NCBI GenBank assembly: GCA_014607495.2
Contig: CP053162.1
Location: forward strand, 124,001 to 188,000
Length of the DNA stretch: 64,000 nt
Reading direction: 5' to 3'
Source of the DNA: Carposina sasakii
Lineage: Eukaryota; Arthropoda; Insecta; Lepidoptera; Carposinidae
Every line of letters begins with the position of its first letter. Within the stretch, counting starts at the first letter, position 1. The notes beneath the pieces were generated by a model. It had not been told where the DNA came from. It worked only from the letters and a program-made list of their open reading frames with translations, and ran no database searches. Position numbers and translations under genes: made by a program. Below, in pieces: positions 45,005-54,991 of this stretch.

Positions 45005-46695
45005 ATGGCGATAGAAAAGCAGGTGTCTTTAGTTTTGGGGCTCGTGCTGTCGCTACTGGTCACTAACATCGCAGGAAATGCCGATATCATGAAGGATATC
45101 GCTCTAGGGTTTGGAGAAGCCCTCAAGCATTGCAGAGATGAGGTAAGAAGCTGTCAGAAATAGTGAGTCAGATATAAAATATCAATTGACTACATTTTAT
45201 AGACTTTTGGAGATAGCGTTTAGTCTTTATTTGAAACACCTAGTACTATCATCTATTTATGATATAGGTACCTCGATACACAGGACTGTATTCCCGAAAT
45301 GGAGTAGTCAGATCTGCAGCAGGATCATAATACCCACAATTCATGGCATCATGGCCGTTGAAACTCATAACCTTTTAAAAAGCAGAATTGCCACATACCT
45401 TTATACTTTCTGCTGCAGAGCGAGCTGACTCCAGAGAAGATGCAAGCTTTCTTCCACTTCTGGGACGATGACTTCAAGTTCGAGCAGCGAGAGCTCGGCT
45501 GTGCCATCGAGTGCATGTCGCGACACTTCAACCTGCTCACGGAGGAGGGCAAGATGCACCACGATAATGCTGACAAGTTCATCCGGTCCTTCCCTAAAGG
45601 TACTTGGCGATGGTTAAGATTTGAGGAGTCGGTCAACGTCATCATATGACTCTCGATTATCTCATTGAGTCGGTCAACATCACATCTCATTGGAAAGCAA
45701 GAACGTTCATTCTGTCAGGTTGTCGGTGCTGTTCATTACTTTCCTCTTGAGAATAAATAGCACTACAATTAAATACTAAACCGTGTCTAAAGTTAGACAA
45801 TGTTTAAAAATGACATTTGACAACATATTATTTGCATGAACATCTGTTAAATTTTGGCAATGTTTAGCTGGCCTACAACATGCTATACACAATGTTTTAA
45901 ATTCTTATGTAAATGATAACGTAAGTACCTACTAGTTAAACAATAGTCTGGCTCTCAGGAGTCAGGTAACGTCACGATTCAAGAGACAGGCTTGCTATAT
46001 CTAACAAGGGCGGGTCCAGGGGGTGGTCATGGAGGTCATGACCACACATGGGGCCTTAGACCAACATAGGCAGTATTACAATATACGAGCGACAGCAAAG
46101 CTCGCAAACTTGTCAAATTATGACCACCCCTAACTTCAAGTCTGGATCCGCCCTTGATCTATCTATACATACATAATAAAAATATAACGGATCGCTGTCC
46201 GTACATGGAGATATATGAGAAAAAATATTATAGGAGACCTTTATCAACGCAATAATATATTTAAAAATTTTTTTTTGGATTTTTGTCTGTTTGTCGGTTT
46301 GTCTGTGCGTTTGTGCACGCTAATCTCAAAAACGGCTGAACCGATTTCGATGCAGTTTTCAGGAATATATTGTGACATGTCCCACTTAACATATAGGCTA
46401 CATTTTAACCCAGGAAAATGTTTTTATCCCGGATAATTTCGACATTTTGTTTTTCTGTAGTCCACGCGGACGGAGTCGCAAGTATCTAATATATATCTAC
46501 CTTTCTTCAGGTGAGCAAATAGCGCAGCAGCTCCTCGACATAGTCCACGCCTGCGAGACGAAGAACGAGGCTGAGGAGGACCACTGCTGGCGGGTCCTGC
46601 ACACCGCTGAGTGCTTCATACACTCTGCTAAGGAGCAGAACATCGCGCCTTCGGTCGACATGCTCATGGCGGAGTTTGTTGTCGCCGAGTCCTGA
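45005..46695 (+). CDS. GOBP1-like odorant-binding protein, tandem paralogue
   Basis: Exons are 45005-45142, 45419-45599 and 46511-46695, with the same phases as gene 1 and also 167 residues. A 24-residue signal peptide ([18 protein letters not shown]) leads to a mature protein starting [19 protein letters not shown]. The six cysteines are at mature 19, 50, 54, 97, 108 and 117; the extra Cys of gene 1 is absent. Phe12, Trp37, His69-His70 and Phe118 are kept. Exon 2 is about 69% identical to gene 1 (42 of 61 residues), and shared FFHFW, DDFKFE, RELGCAI and HCWR show GOBP1 ancestry. Changes such as R-to-D (FWDDDF) and K-to-E (CAIECM) make it more acidic. Intron 2 (911 bp) is swollen by a hAT-type MITE and a Helitron. 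The intact frame argues for a working gene; a distinct ligand range is only an inference. Confidence 0.9.
46005..46156. mobile_element. hAT-type MITE in intron 2 of GOBP1-like gene 2
   Basis: The termini CAAGGGCGGGTCCAG and CTGGATCCGCCCTTG are inverted repeats with one mismatch. They match the ends of the 3.5-kb element at 49454-52953. The 8-bp flanks (ATATCTAA, ATCTATCT) do not match clearly. Confidence 0.75.
46162..46489 (+). mobile_element. Helitron in intron 2 of GOBP1-like gene 2
   Basis: The 5' end TCTATACATACATAATAAAA, internal ACGGCTGAACCGATTTCGAT and CATATAGGCTACATTTTAAC, and the terminal CACGCGGACGGAGTCGC hairpin mark the same family as 9149 and 62767. The end has decayed to CTAA. 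The splice acceptor of exon 3 is 21 bp further on. Confidence 0.8.
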
Positions 46696-46714
46696 GTAGG
46701 GAAACTGAAAACGG

Positions 46715-46720
46715 ATTAAA
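46715..46720 (+). terminator. possible polyadenylation signal of gene 2
   Basis: ATTAAA 20 bp after the stop codon, followed by ACCTGTACTTTTATTTG. A very short 3' UTR would result; other signals further on cannot be excluded. Confidence 0.3.
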
Positions 46721-46836
46721 AAAACTAAATATTCTTCTTACCTGTACTTTTATTTGATAGGAATTATCTATTTACGAGTACATCTAATTGGACAGCAATG
46801 AGCGATAATAGTGTAGTGGTGTACGTCATTCACATA

Positions 46837-47212
46837 TACAGGATGATTTTTGGTCGTCAACGTTCCCGAAAACTACGGAATCTCCTCATCATCACAATCA
46901 TTTATTTCCATGGAAGCATACCTGGGAAGTGTGTGGTTTCCAAAATATTTGGGTCCAAAGTTGAGTAAACAGACTGAGTTTTTCTGCATAAATGCACATA
47001 GACGCGCGTAGCAGGATTTATTCACGAAAAATAATTAATATCTGTCTATAAAAAACTAACATAAACACTAGACACTATAAATTTCGCTAGATCAAGGAAT
47101 TTAAAAATTAAAAAAAAAAAAAATCCCAGCATTTTTTTGGCATAAACTTACTTTATTTCATGTATAGAATACGTACCCTTCGTTAAAGGTGGCCACAAAA
47201 AAACATCCTGTA
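46837..47212 (-). mobile_element. MITE family B, full-length inverted copy
   Basis: The element 46839-47210 starts CAGGATGATTTTTGGTCGTC and ends GGCCACAAAAAAACATCCTG, with TA on both sides. It is the reverse complement of the copy at 29401-29784, with small differences. Confidence 0.8.
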
Positions 47213-47219
47213 TACATAC

Positions 47220-47402
47220 GGACATGGCTGTGTATCCAAAATGAGGCAGACAGAACTGCATGATCCTCATAACCACGTTAAACATAGCTGATCAGTGACA
47301 AGACGTCAGCTCATCGCCAGAGGGCACACCCCTGAGTTTGTTAATTGAATCCTACGACATGCACGGAAGAAGATGCAGCTGATGTAGCCAGGTCATCATG
47401 CT
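47220..47402 (-). repeat. repeat family X copy
   Basis: Inverted blocks GACAGAACTGCATGATCCTC, CACGTTAAACATAGCTGATC, CCTACGACATGCACGGAAGA and AGATGCAGCTGATGTAG. Confidence 0.65.
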
Positions 47403-47490
47403 TTACTTCTACTCTACCTACGACCAGCCTACCGACAGTCATCAATAAACCTTGTGATACCTACTGCCTAATTTCGACGCTTTATTCAAC

Positions 47491-47562
47491 GGGGATGTAG
47501 CTCAGTGGTAGAGCGTTCGCTTTGCATGTGAAAGGCCCCGGGTTCGATCCCCGGCATCTCCA
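47491..47562 (+). tRNA. tRNA-Ala (UGC)
   Basis: Full cloverleaf: seven-pair acceptor stem (GGGGATG/CATCTCC, with a G-T pair), D arm GCTC/GAGC, anticodon stem TTCGC/GTGAA, loop TTTGCAT with anticodon TGC, T arm CCGGG/CCCGG with TTCGATC loop. The discriminator is A. A run of seven T (from 47565) is the Pol III terminator. No intron. It looks functional. Confidence 0.95.
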
Positions 47563-47951
47563 TGCTTTTTTTGAACAACAAAATTTTTTCTTTACGTTGT
47601 TTACCATATTCATGCTTGGTTTATCTACCTTATTTTTACTAAAATTATAAGAATTCATTCCATTCAGTCCATTCTTATTCTTGCTTATTGTACACAGTAG
47701 TTTCACAAAAATAAAGTTTATACGTAAAACAAGAAAGATGTACAAAATTCGTACTAATCAGTATTTTACTAACCGCACACTACTTGTACGAGTTTTCTTA
47801 CAATACGTAACATAAATAAAATTATTCAATCCATCCAAATTGTCGTCATAATCATAATGAAAACAAATAAATAAGCACATAAAACGTATAATTTTGTCTC
47901 ATTATTAACCACCTATAAATTTTATTTGCACAATTAAAAAAAAGAGTATTT

Positions 47952-48023
47952 TGACCCCGACGTGATTTGAACACGCAACCTTCTGATCTGGAGTCAGACG
48001 CGCTACCGTTGCGCCACGGAGTC
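47952..48023 (-). tRNA. tRNA-Trp (CCA)
   Basis: On the minus strand the acceptor stem GACTCCG pairs with CGGGGTC (one G-T), the D arm is GCGC with matching GCGC, and the anticodon stem TCTGA/TCAGA holds loop CTCCAGA with anticodon CCA. The T arm is GCGTG/CACGT with one weak pair. Discriminator A is followed by a T-run terminator (47934-47943). No intron. Confidence 0.92.
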
Positions 48024-48505
48024 GTTGGAAATCGATTTGAAACTACTCGACAGACTCGCCAACCCTTTGGGTAGATTTTTTAAAAATAAATTAGTCCATT
48101 CATTATCGTAGTCATATCTTTTCATTTGCCTTGTAAATTAACTGTCTGTATTTTTTTAGTTGTGTATTTTATCTATTAGGTAGGGTATGATTTACCAAGT
48201 GTAGGTTATACATATATAAAAAAAAAATAGTTTTTTATTTTCAGGTTTAATTCCATTTACCTAATACACTGATAAATACGCACTTATTTAGATAATAGTA
48301 GTAATACATGTGCTTTACACGATAATCCCTTTACCATCCATCATGTAGAGGTACGAGTACTCATTCCATCCATTCGACCAAATTATTGTAATTATTTAAA
48401 AGATTAAAATTCCACCAAAATTCACTAAACCTGATGCTAATTTAGATCTAATCGGAGTATCATGTGATGTCACTTGCACCAATTTACGTTGATAACAGAA
48501 GGAGG
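48024..48505. other. intergenic, no gene recognised
   Basis: AT-rich, with an A-run near 48219 and no coding frame. Confidence 0.4.
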
Positions 48506-48507
48506 TT

Positions 48508-48650
48508 CCTGTGCTGATGAGGGGCTTTACCAAAATATATCAGCATCTCCTTCCGTGGATGTCGTAAGAGTCGACTAAGGAACTCAGGGGCGTACTCCCG
48601 CAGGCGACGAGCTAGCAACTTGTCACTGATCTTTTACGTCGACCCCGCGG
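48508..48650 (+). repeat. repeat family X, 5' half
   Basis: CTGTGCTGATGAGGGGCTTT, CAGCATCTCCTTCCGTGGAT, GTCGTAAGAGTCGACTAAGG, CGACGAGCTAGCAACTTGTC. Family members in the opposite sense follow at 48705. Confidence 0.7.
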
Positions 48651-48704
48651 TTTTCTTTTGACGATTTCTTTTTGTATAGGTACATACATACGTAGGTATA
48701 TTTG

Positions 48705-48873
48705 AGTAGCTAGAACTGTAGGATCAGAACACAGAGGAGCTCCTACATCACGTTTACCATAATCACCTGAGAGAACGCTCCTAAGTTCCTTAGTCGTCTC
48801 TTACGACTTGCACGGAAGGAGATACAGCTGCTGATGTATTCTAGTAAAGCCCCGCATCAGCACAGCCATTTTA
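48705..48873 (-). repeat. repeat family X, inverted copy
   Basis: TAGCTAGAACTGTAGGATCA, TTAGTCGTCTCTTACGACTT, CACGGAAGGAGATACAGCTG and CTAGTAAAGCCCCGCATCAG. With the copy at 48508 it forms an inverted pair. Confidence 0.7.
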
Positions 48874-48956
48874 TTTACTACGGAATTTCCAGTAAGTAGT
48901 AAAAATGTAACAAACACGTTATGCAGAAATTTACGAACATTGCATAAACCTGCACC

Positions 48957-49248
48957 CGTATGATGAATTTGGTGAGAGCGAGATGTCTCACTTTTAAACG
49001 TCAAACTCACAGAGCTATTAATAACTAGGTAAACTAAGTGTATGTACTTTGCATGTAAAAAATAGACTTAAAATTAGGATAGACACCTCGTTCTCAAGCC
49101 AGACTGAGTGAATTAGGGCTGATAGAAGTGGTTTGCAATCCCTTTTTACACACCAAGTAGAAACACTTGCCTTGTCTAATTATTACTTAGCTCTGTGGAT
49201 TTGACGTTTAAAAGTGAGATATCTCGCCCTCACCATATTCATCATACG
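48957..49248. mobile_element. MITE with about 60-bp termini, parent family of the 69-bp array
   Basis: Starts CGTATGATGAATTTGGTGAG and ends with a diverged reverse complement finishing ATTCATCATACG. Inner parts (GACGTTTAAAAGTGAGATAT and CACAGAGCTATTAATAA) pair too. Its interior matches 10135-10333 in inverted orientation. Confidence 0.8.
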
Positions 49249-49859
49249 CGTGCTGGAAATTGTTAATTTATATTATAATCTGGTATTCCCTGTCTGTAGA
49301 TAGAAGAATTAGACCTTGCATCGCGCCCTTGCTCTTATCATAGCCAAATCAAAGGCCTAATGAATTTTAAACTATGATCATACTATAGTGACCTATAGCA
49401 CAGCCTATAGGATCCAAGAGAAATAGCAAGCCTCCTTTTGAATGGGGCTTGATCAAGGGCGGATCCAGCTTTGGCGCCAGGAGGGGGTCACATAGTCGTG
49501 GTCAAGTCAAGAACTTATAATTTAATTTTGATAACAATAGATACAAGTAAAAAGTAGGTATTACAAGTAAAATACAAGTAATAATTTTTTTTAAACGAAA
49601 AACCGACTTACTCCCAAAATTCGAGCTTACTAAAGTAAAATTTAACTAAAGGGCAAATATATATTGCGTTAAGCCGTGTACGAAGTTTAGGAGGCATAAT
49701 ATTGTCAGATTTATATAATTTTTATATAAAATAGGCCACATGACAAAAGAGAAAAAGGACTAGGCTTCGAAACTTTACGTCTGACAATATGATGATAATG
49801 ATGACCTCTGACCAATTTCGGTCATGGCGACCACTTCTACTCCTAGATATTACTAAGTT

Positions 49860-50480
49860 GGCGTTCATGCGCTCGGAGATGGCTTACATTTACATAGCCA
49901 ATCTTCGCCCTGAACGCCCGCGCACACAGAGGACAGGTTAGTGCGCCATTATTGTATTATAGATAATGGCAGCAGGAGGACGAGTCTTTAGTTCATCACG
50001 TTTAGCGTCAAGGTCAGCTTGACGCTGCTCCTCGAACTCGTGTACTTGCTTTATCACCGTCCTGCGCCACTCTGGTCGTTGTGCTGACAAAACTTCCCAT
50101 TTAGATGGATCTATATTGCATCTCTTCATGTCTTTTCTGAACATCTTTGTATCTGAGGAGTTGCCCGCCGCGTTTCCGCTTGCCCTCCTCTAGTTCAGAA
50201 AAGAAGATGCTCTTAGCCAATCTCTCCTCCGCCATACGAGACACATGACCGCACCACCGAAGCTGCCGACGCATTAAGTAGGCCTCAATGGCACTTAAAT
50301 TGGCTCTTCGCAATACTTCGGTATTACGCACTCGGTTGGACCATCTGATTCTCATGATGGATCGGAGGCACTTGAGGTGGAATCGATCCAGAGTGCGTAT
50401 GTGGCGACGGTACATGCACCACGCCTCGGAGGAATATAAGAGATTTGGCAGCACAACAGCCATGTACACACTCATTTAAG
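49860..50480 (-). mobile_element. LINE 3' end with C-terminal reverse transcriptase domain remnant
   Basis: On the minus strand: [91 protein letters not shown]. This is the conserved region after the reverse transcriptase in many L2/CR1/RTE-like elements (C-terminal H-x-x-R-M pattern). The product continues in another frame ([20 protein letters not shown]), so there is a frameshift near 50110-50140. 5' truncated and inactive. The clade is not settled. Confidence 0.75.
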
Positions 50481-51415
50481 CTACATATAATTACACTCCT
50501 TCTTCCTGCCCTGTTCCCAATCATTTGGGGTCGGTGCAATATGTAGGTACTCTATTTTCATTCATTCCTATTATCCGTCATCTCGTTATTCTCATGTCTA
50601 CCTCTTCCTCTATAACCATCTTACTTCGGACACGGCTTAACGCAACATATAATTTAATGACTTAACACAATTATCTTCATCTTCATAAGCTGGACGTAGG
50701 CCCTGCCATAGGGGGATTTTGTTACTAAAAAGTTCCACTATCTGTTTTTCGGCGGCTCCATCATCAGACCCTCGTTTCCTTTATATTATGTGTAGCTGAC
50801 CAAAATTCTCTATAAAAATCTAAAAACGGACTACTCGTGCCTTTTATATTTGAGGATATCAATAGATTCCTTAGAGATTCCATCATCAGATGTTATGTTT
50901 TATATGTAGGTGATCAAAACGCTCAGTAAAAGTATAAAAACAGACTACATGTGCCTACAATATTCGAGGATTGCCCTCGATTTCTCCAAGATCACATCAT
51001 CAGATCCTGATGTGGTGAATATGGGACCAACCTGGAAGTATACCATGACCAACTATAAAAAAAAATTGAAATCGGTTCATAAATGACGGAGTTCTGAGGT
51101 AACACACATAAAAAATAAAAATAAAATAAAAAAACATACAGACGAATTGATAACCTCTCTTTTTGAAGTCGGTTAAAAAGTATATAGGCGATAATCTTAG
51201 GGGTTATTTTGCACACTGTTGCCATATTTTATTTCTCGAAAATGCAGGCTCTATCGAGAATTTGTGACGATCGCTAATGCATCATGGTAATGCTGATGCA
51301 GGTGAAGCGAACGATAATTATTAGCCATTTTCTACTATTAAAGCTTCGATTATTTCTTTGTAAAAAATAGCATTTTTACTATTATATTTTATTATTCTCA
51401 CACAAGAATTTTGTG
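50481..51415. repeat. repeat scraps inside the hAT element
   Basis: The CTTCTTCCTGCCCTGTTCCC...GGGGTCGGTGCAATATGT block (50501-50545) also occurs at 32625. Around 50750-51180 are diverged duplicated blocks (CTACTCGTGCCTTTTATATT and CTACATGTGCCTACAATATT) ending in TTTTGAAGTCGGTT, a common lepidopteran repeat end. No gene. Confidence 0.5.
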
Positions 51416-51515
51416 TTAGGCCAGAGGCCCCGTATCATAGTGAAGTAGGTACGGCTGATGCGGCGCAGCCACGTCCCTAATACATAGAGCAGGATGCGCG
51501 GAGTGTTGGGGTGGT

Positions 51516-51652
51516 GAAAAGGGCAGCGCTTCCGGCCCCACCGGGCCACTAGTCGTTGTTTGGCCCATGTATATATTCCAAACATTGTAAGAAACTTCGA
51601 TATCGCGTTCTAGGATTTTGCATTCGATTGTGGTACTCTCCTGCATCCGATA
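51516..51652 (+). repeat. direct repeat, left copy
   Basis: About 137 bp nearly identical to 52237-52373 (starts TGAAAAGGGCAGCGCTTCCG, ends CTCTCCTGCATCCG). The two copies flank the 55-bp tandem array. Open frames here on both strands are not supported by any family I recognise. Confidence 0.85.
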
Positions 51653-51743
51653 GATGGCTCCGGAGTAATGTACTCCCCTTCCAGACCGGAGGTCGATATG
51701 TCTTCGGCAAAACCCAGCGTGTATTCTCACAAGTATGCATTCG

Positions 51744-52060
51744 GGTCAGTGAGTCGACCGGAAAGTGTTGCGACGAGCGTGCAGGCGAGATGCCTTCTGG
51801 TCGGTGAGTCGACCGGAAAGTGTTGCGACGAGCGTGCAGGCGAGATGCCTTCTGGTCGGTGAGTCGACCGGAAAGTGTTGCGACGGGCGTGCAGGCGAGA
51901 TGCCTTCTGGTCGGTGAGTCGACCGGAAAGTGTTGCGACGGGCGTGCAGGCGAGATGCCTTCTGGTCGGTGAGTCGACTGGGAACGTGTTGTGGCGATGC
52001 GTTCTGGTCGGTGAGTCGACTGGGAACGTAATGCGGCTGATGTGTTCTGGTCTGCGCGTG
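51744..52060. repeat. 55-bp GC-rich tandem array
   Basis: Units start at 51744, 51799, 51854, 51909 and 51964 with an exact 55-bp period (GGTCGGTGAGTCGACCGGAA, TGCAGGCGAGATGCCTTCT). The last units shorten to about 41 bp and drift. Each unit holds the palindrome GAGTCGACC/GGTCGACTC-like core. Composition is far more GC-rich than the surroundings. Period 55 is not a multiple of three, so a coding repeat is unlikely. Confidence 0.9.
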
Positions 52061-52236
52061 GAATGGGAACATGTTGTTCCGTGATGCCGATGCGTGCGTG
52101 CGTTGCTAACAGGTCCAGGAAGCTGTCATGGCGGCTTCTTATGAAACTGCTGGCTACTGGCGTGCTGCGATGATGGTGAAGTTCCTGAAGACTGAAGGTT
52201 GCGTATGTCCAGTTCAGTGGTCACCAATGAGGGGTT

Positions 52237-52373
52237 GGTGAAAAGGGAAGCGCTTCCGGCCCCACCGGGCCACTAGTCGTTGTTTGGCCCATGTATTTAT
52301 TCCAAACATTGTAAGAAACTTCGATATCGCGTTCTAGGATTTTGCATTCGATTGTGGTTCTCTCCTGCATCCG
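52237..52373 (+). repeat. direct repeat, right copy
   Basis: Second copy of the 137-bp segment at 51516-51652, in the same orientation, with about four differences. The spacing between copies is 721 bp. It could be a segmental duplication that captured the array. Confidence 0.85.
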
Positions 52374-52961
52374 CTACACGGAGCAGGGCGGCTACATTTG
52401 GTCCACCAAATTTTTTTACTATAAAATGGCGTAATAGCAAAACATATTCTTCTATCAAGTTAATCAGATTTCCCCTGACATAAAAAGTGACCGGGTTTTA
52501 TGGATGGCAGCCTTCTGCGGGCGTCACATCTAAGTTTATCCTACTAGAGTGAACGAACAACTTCGAGAAAAGCAAGAGACGAACTCACGTTTCATTTCAT
52601 GGCGAATGCGTTTGTATCGTATTATACGAAATGATCAAGGATACAATACACTGTCTGATTATACATATTTTGTATTCAATTATACGATCTGGCAGCCCTG
52701 ATTTAGACGTAACGTAGTCGACAAGCGCGCGCAAGTGTGGCGCGGTAAAATTCAAATTTTCGATGTGCTCGTTCCCAAACGTTTGCCATCATACAAAGTT
52801 ATTATACTACATATATTAAATTAATTAAATATTAAAGGTATGTAGTTACATAAAATCTGTATAGTGACAAAATTTTTTTTTTTTTTTTTTTTTCCTGGAA
52901 CCAGCTCAGGGGGGGGTCATGACCCCCATGACCCCCCCCTGGATCCGCCGTTGGGCTTGAT

Positions 52962-53860
52962 AATTAAATGTCTGTGATATTATTAAGATGTTTATACAAG
53001 TTGTACTAACAGAAGGGGTACGAATATGTCAAGCGGAATCCAAGAAGTGATTTCGAGTCTAAATTTTTAGTGGCCTATTATAGTCAAGATGACTTAAGAT
53101 ATCCCTTTCTTTACATGTAGGTTTGTACAACGTCATTGGTTGATTCGTCGTCATTGGTCACTATTAATTAGTTGTTATTGATACATTAGCTAAGATCGAA
53201 CTGTTATCGATATTAAAGAACACGAGGCATGCGCTTGGGCTTTCCCATTCGTAAGTGCATTGCTCATCAACCAATAGTGTACGAGTTCAGAATGAGTATG
53301 TACAGTTCCACAAATATTTATCTTTTGTATTCGATGGTTGTGATAAAGTCAGTAACCTAATTAGTAAACCTAGACACGCAAATAGGTATGTCTATTAGGC
53401 AAAATGTCACTAAAAATACGTTATTAATACGTAACTTCGTGTTTTATTATATTGTTTATATACTTATCTGTGTATTTATATACCGTTGCTTAGTACCCAC
53501 GACACAAGACCTTAGGGATCTTAGTGTGGGACTAGGTCAATGTGTTGTGTAGTGTGTGAATATTTATTTATTTATTTATTTATTCTCGATACTTACCTAA
53601 AGAGATTAAATACTGACTTTTATTATAATTACTTAACCAGGTCTATCTCAAACTACCTTAATGTAGTTAATGTAAAAACTTAATGTAGTAGCGCCAACGA
53701 GTAACAAACATCAACACATAAAAGGAACGGAAAAAGGGGCGCTGGGGAAATTCCTACCTACTAAGAAAGATAACGTTTAGCGCAAATGTGATACCGTTTA
53801 GCTTATCCCACTGTACAACAACAAGGTGATTAAGAATAACCCACATGTATAACTCAAGTA
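52962..53860. other. intergenic, upstream of the orphan secreted gene
   Basis: AT-rich. A (TTTA)n microsatellite lies at 53561-53584. No coding frame. Confidence 0.45.
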
Positions 53861-53864
53861 CTCA

Positions 53865-53898
53865 TATAAAACTACACGAACGGTACAGGAAAATCAGT
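53865..53898 (+). promoter_or_regulatory. TATA box and TCAGT initiator of the orphan secreted gene
   Basis: TATAAAA at 53865 and TCAGT at 53894-53898 are spaced 31 bp (T to A), ideal for an arthropod core promoter. The predicted start at 53896 leaves a 25-nt leader before the ATG at 53921. Confidence 0.75.
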
Positions 53899-53920
53899 CT
53901 ACATCCAATCTGTGTCAAAG

Positions 53921-54199
53921 ATGATCGTCCCTTTTGTCGCTGTCACCCTGCTCACTGTGATCCACTGTCTACCTACACACGATCCTACTAAGCTCGCCAA
54001 TGAAAGAGATGCAAATGTTCGATATCCTGAAGTAAGAACGAGACAGCTCGAGAAGATGAGTTCGGCAGATTATTGGCCGTCCGACAGGAAGACTTATGTC
54101 GTGAGGATCCCATGCTCGGACCAGGATAAGGATTGTCATGGAGCTAAGGTCGCCGAGTTCTCGTTGTTTGGAGCACATGAACGACATTTTCGACGCTAG
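53921..54199 (+). CDS. small secreted protein, unrecognised (92 residues), single exon
   Basis: I do not recognise this gene. The frame starts at ATG 53921 (an in-frame GTG nine bases upstream lies in the leader). The first 15 residues (MIVPFVAVTLLTVIHC) look like a signal peptide, with likely cleavage before or near LPTHDPTK. The mature part is about 75 residues, hydrophilic and charged (ERDANVRYPEVRTRQLEK, then YWPSDRKTYVVRIPCSDQ). Apart from the signal-peptide Cys, two cysteines (CSDQDKDC) could form one disulfide. It ends EFSLFGAHERHFRR. A perfect TATA-initiator pair precedes it and the leader is 25 nt. Possible roles are a secreted regulatory peptide, a cuticle or haemolymph factor, or a reproductive-tract protein; the sequence does not decide. 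ATTAAA occurs at about 54302 as a weak poly(A) candidate. Confidence 0.7.
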   Translation: MIVPFVAVTLLTVIHCLPTHDPTKLANERDANVRYPEVRTRQLEKMSSADYWPSDRKTYVVRIPCSDQDKDCHGAKVAEFSLFGAHERHFRR

Positions 54200-54991
54200 T
54201 TTGTAGGTATTTGAATTGGACCACTGATTGTGGAAACTGAAATTTTCATCGCTGAGTGCTGCCAGCAGTGACGTGATTCATCTAAGGCTGCCAGCGTCGG
54301 AATTAAAGCTACGACCAAAGAGTAGTATGGCTACGACGTATAGTAAAGTGACGTGTAGTAGCTGAAGAAGTTTCTTATTTGATTGTTTTTGGAGAAATAT
54401 ATACCACCCACCTACCTGACAGATAATCACATTACTTTTGTATTATTTTGTCACCATTATCACATCGATACCTAACCATGAGCCTTGGGCTAAGGCCTTA
54501 GGGGCTAATCATAAAGTTAGTATACCGATCTTGGCTATCTACACCGACTACCTAGGTATTTCAACCACTATGATTATCAAGGGAGAATTTAAGGACAGAA
54601 CGACGTGCTTCCGTGCCATTCGAATAGAACTAGGTACACTTTTCCCGTACGCTTTGATACGCTAGCCAGGTCATCGATGCCATGGAGATTATATTGATAA
54701 CAGCAACTCAACAATGCATGATCTTTTAACTGAAAACTCAAAATCGAAAAAGATTACAAAATATGTGTGTTGGTAAAATTCTTGAGCCTAGTCGGAAAAA
54801 AGAAACTAAACTGTCAACGTCAGCTATGTCACATTGACACTTTAGTTCGCAAATGTCATATAGTGGTAATCTGTCATCCGCCTACGGTGGTCGCGAATAG
54901 GTGTATTGTTACGAAAATTGATTTTTTACAAAATTAATCACAGTAACGATGTTAATGTAGTGTCTAATATAAACCGTGTTGTGCCTTTACA
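54200..54991. other. spacer between the orphan gene and tafazzin
   Basis: No supported coding frame; the open frame at 54438-54665 lacks any signal of coding. The last 100-200 bp should hold the tafazzin promoter and 5' UTR; no TATA-initiator pair is obvious, as expected for a housekeeping gene. Confidence 0.4.

Larger units (their letters stand above)
49454..52953. mobile_element. 3.5-kb hAT-type element with perfect 8-bp target duplication
   Basis: The left terminus CAAGGGCGGATCCAG and right terminus CTGGATCCGCCGTTG are inverted repeats with one mismatch. GGCTTGAT flanks both ends exactly (49446-49453 and 52954-52961). CA-GGGCGGATCCAG ends and 8-bp duplications are typical of animal hAT transposons. 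I see no intact hAT transposase; the interior holds an old LINE end (49860-50480), the tandem array at 51744-52060, and a 21-base T run next to the right end. It is either a decayed autonomous copy with later insertions or a large non-autonomous carrier. Confidence 0.8.

Noticed and set aside
45349..45690. 113-residue minus-strand frame over exon 2 of the second GOBP gene
   Set aside because: Antisense of the real exon; the plus strand carries the conserved odorant-binding protein sequence.
51668..52084. Several 60-108 residue frames with repeated SVSRPESVATGVQA-type or THRPEG-type pattern
   Set aside because: They are read-throughs of the 55-bp array in various frames; the period is not a multiple of three and no frame is favoured.
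51516..52373. Pair of long terminal repeats of an LTR retrotransposon
   Set aside because: Copies do not show TG...CA ends or a primer-binding site, and the interior is a short tandem array, so a segmental duplication fits better.
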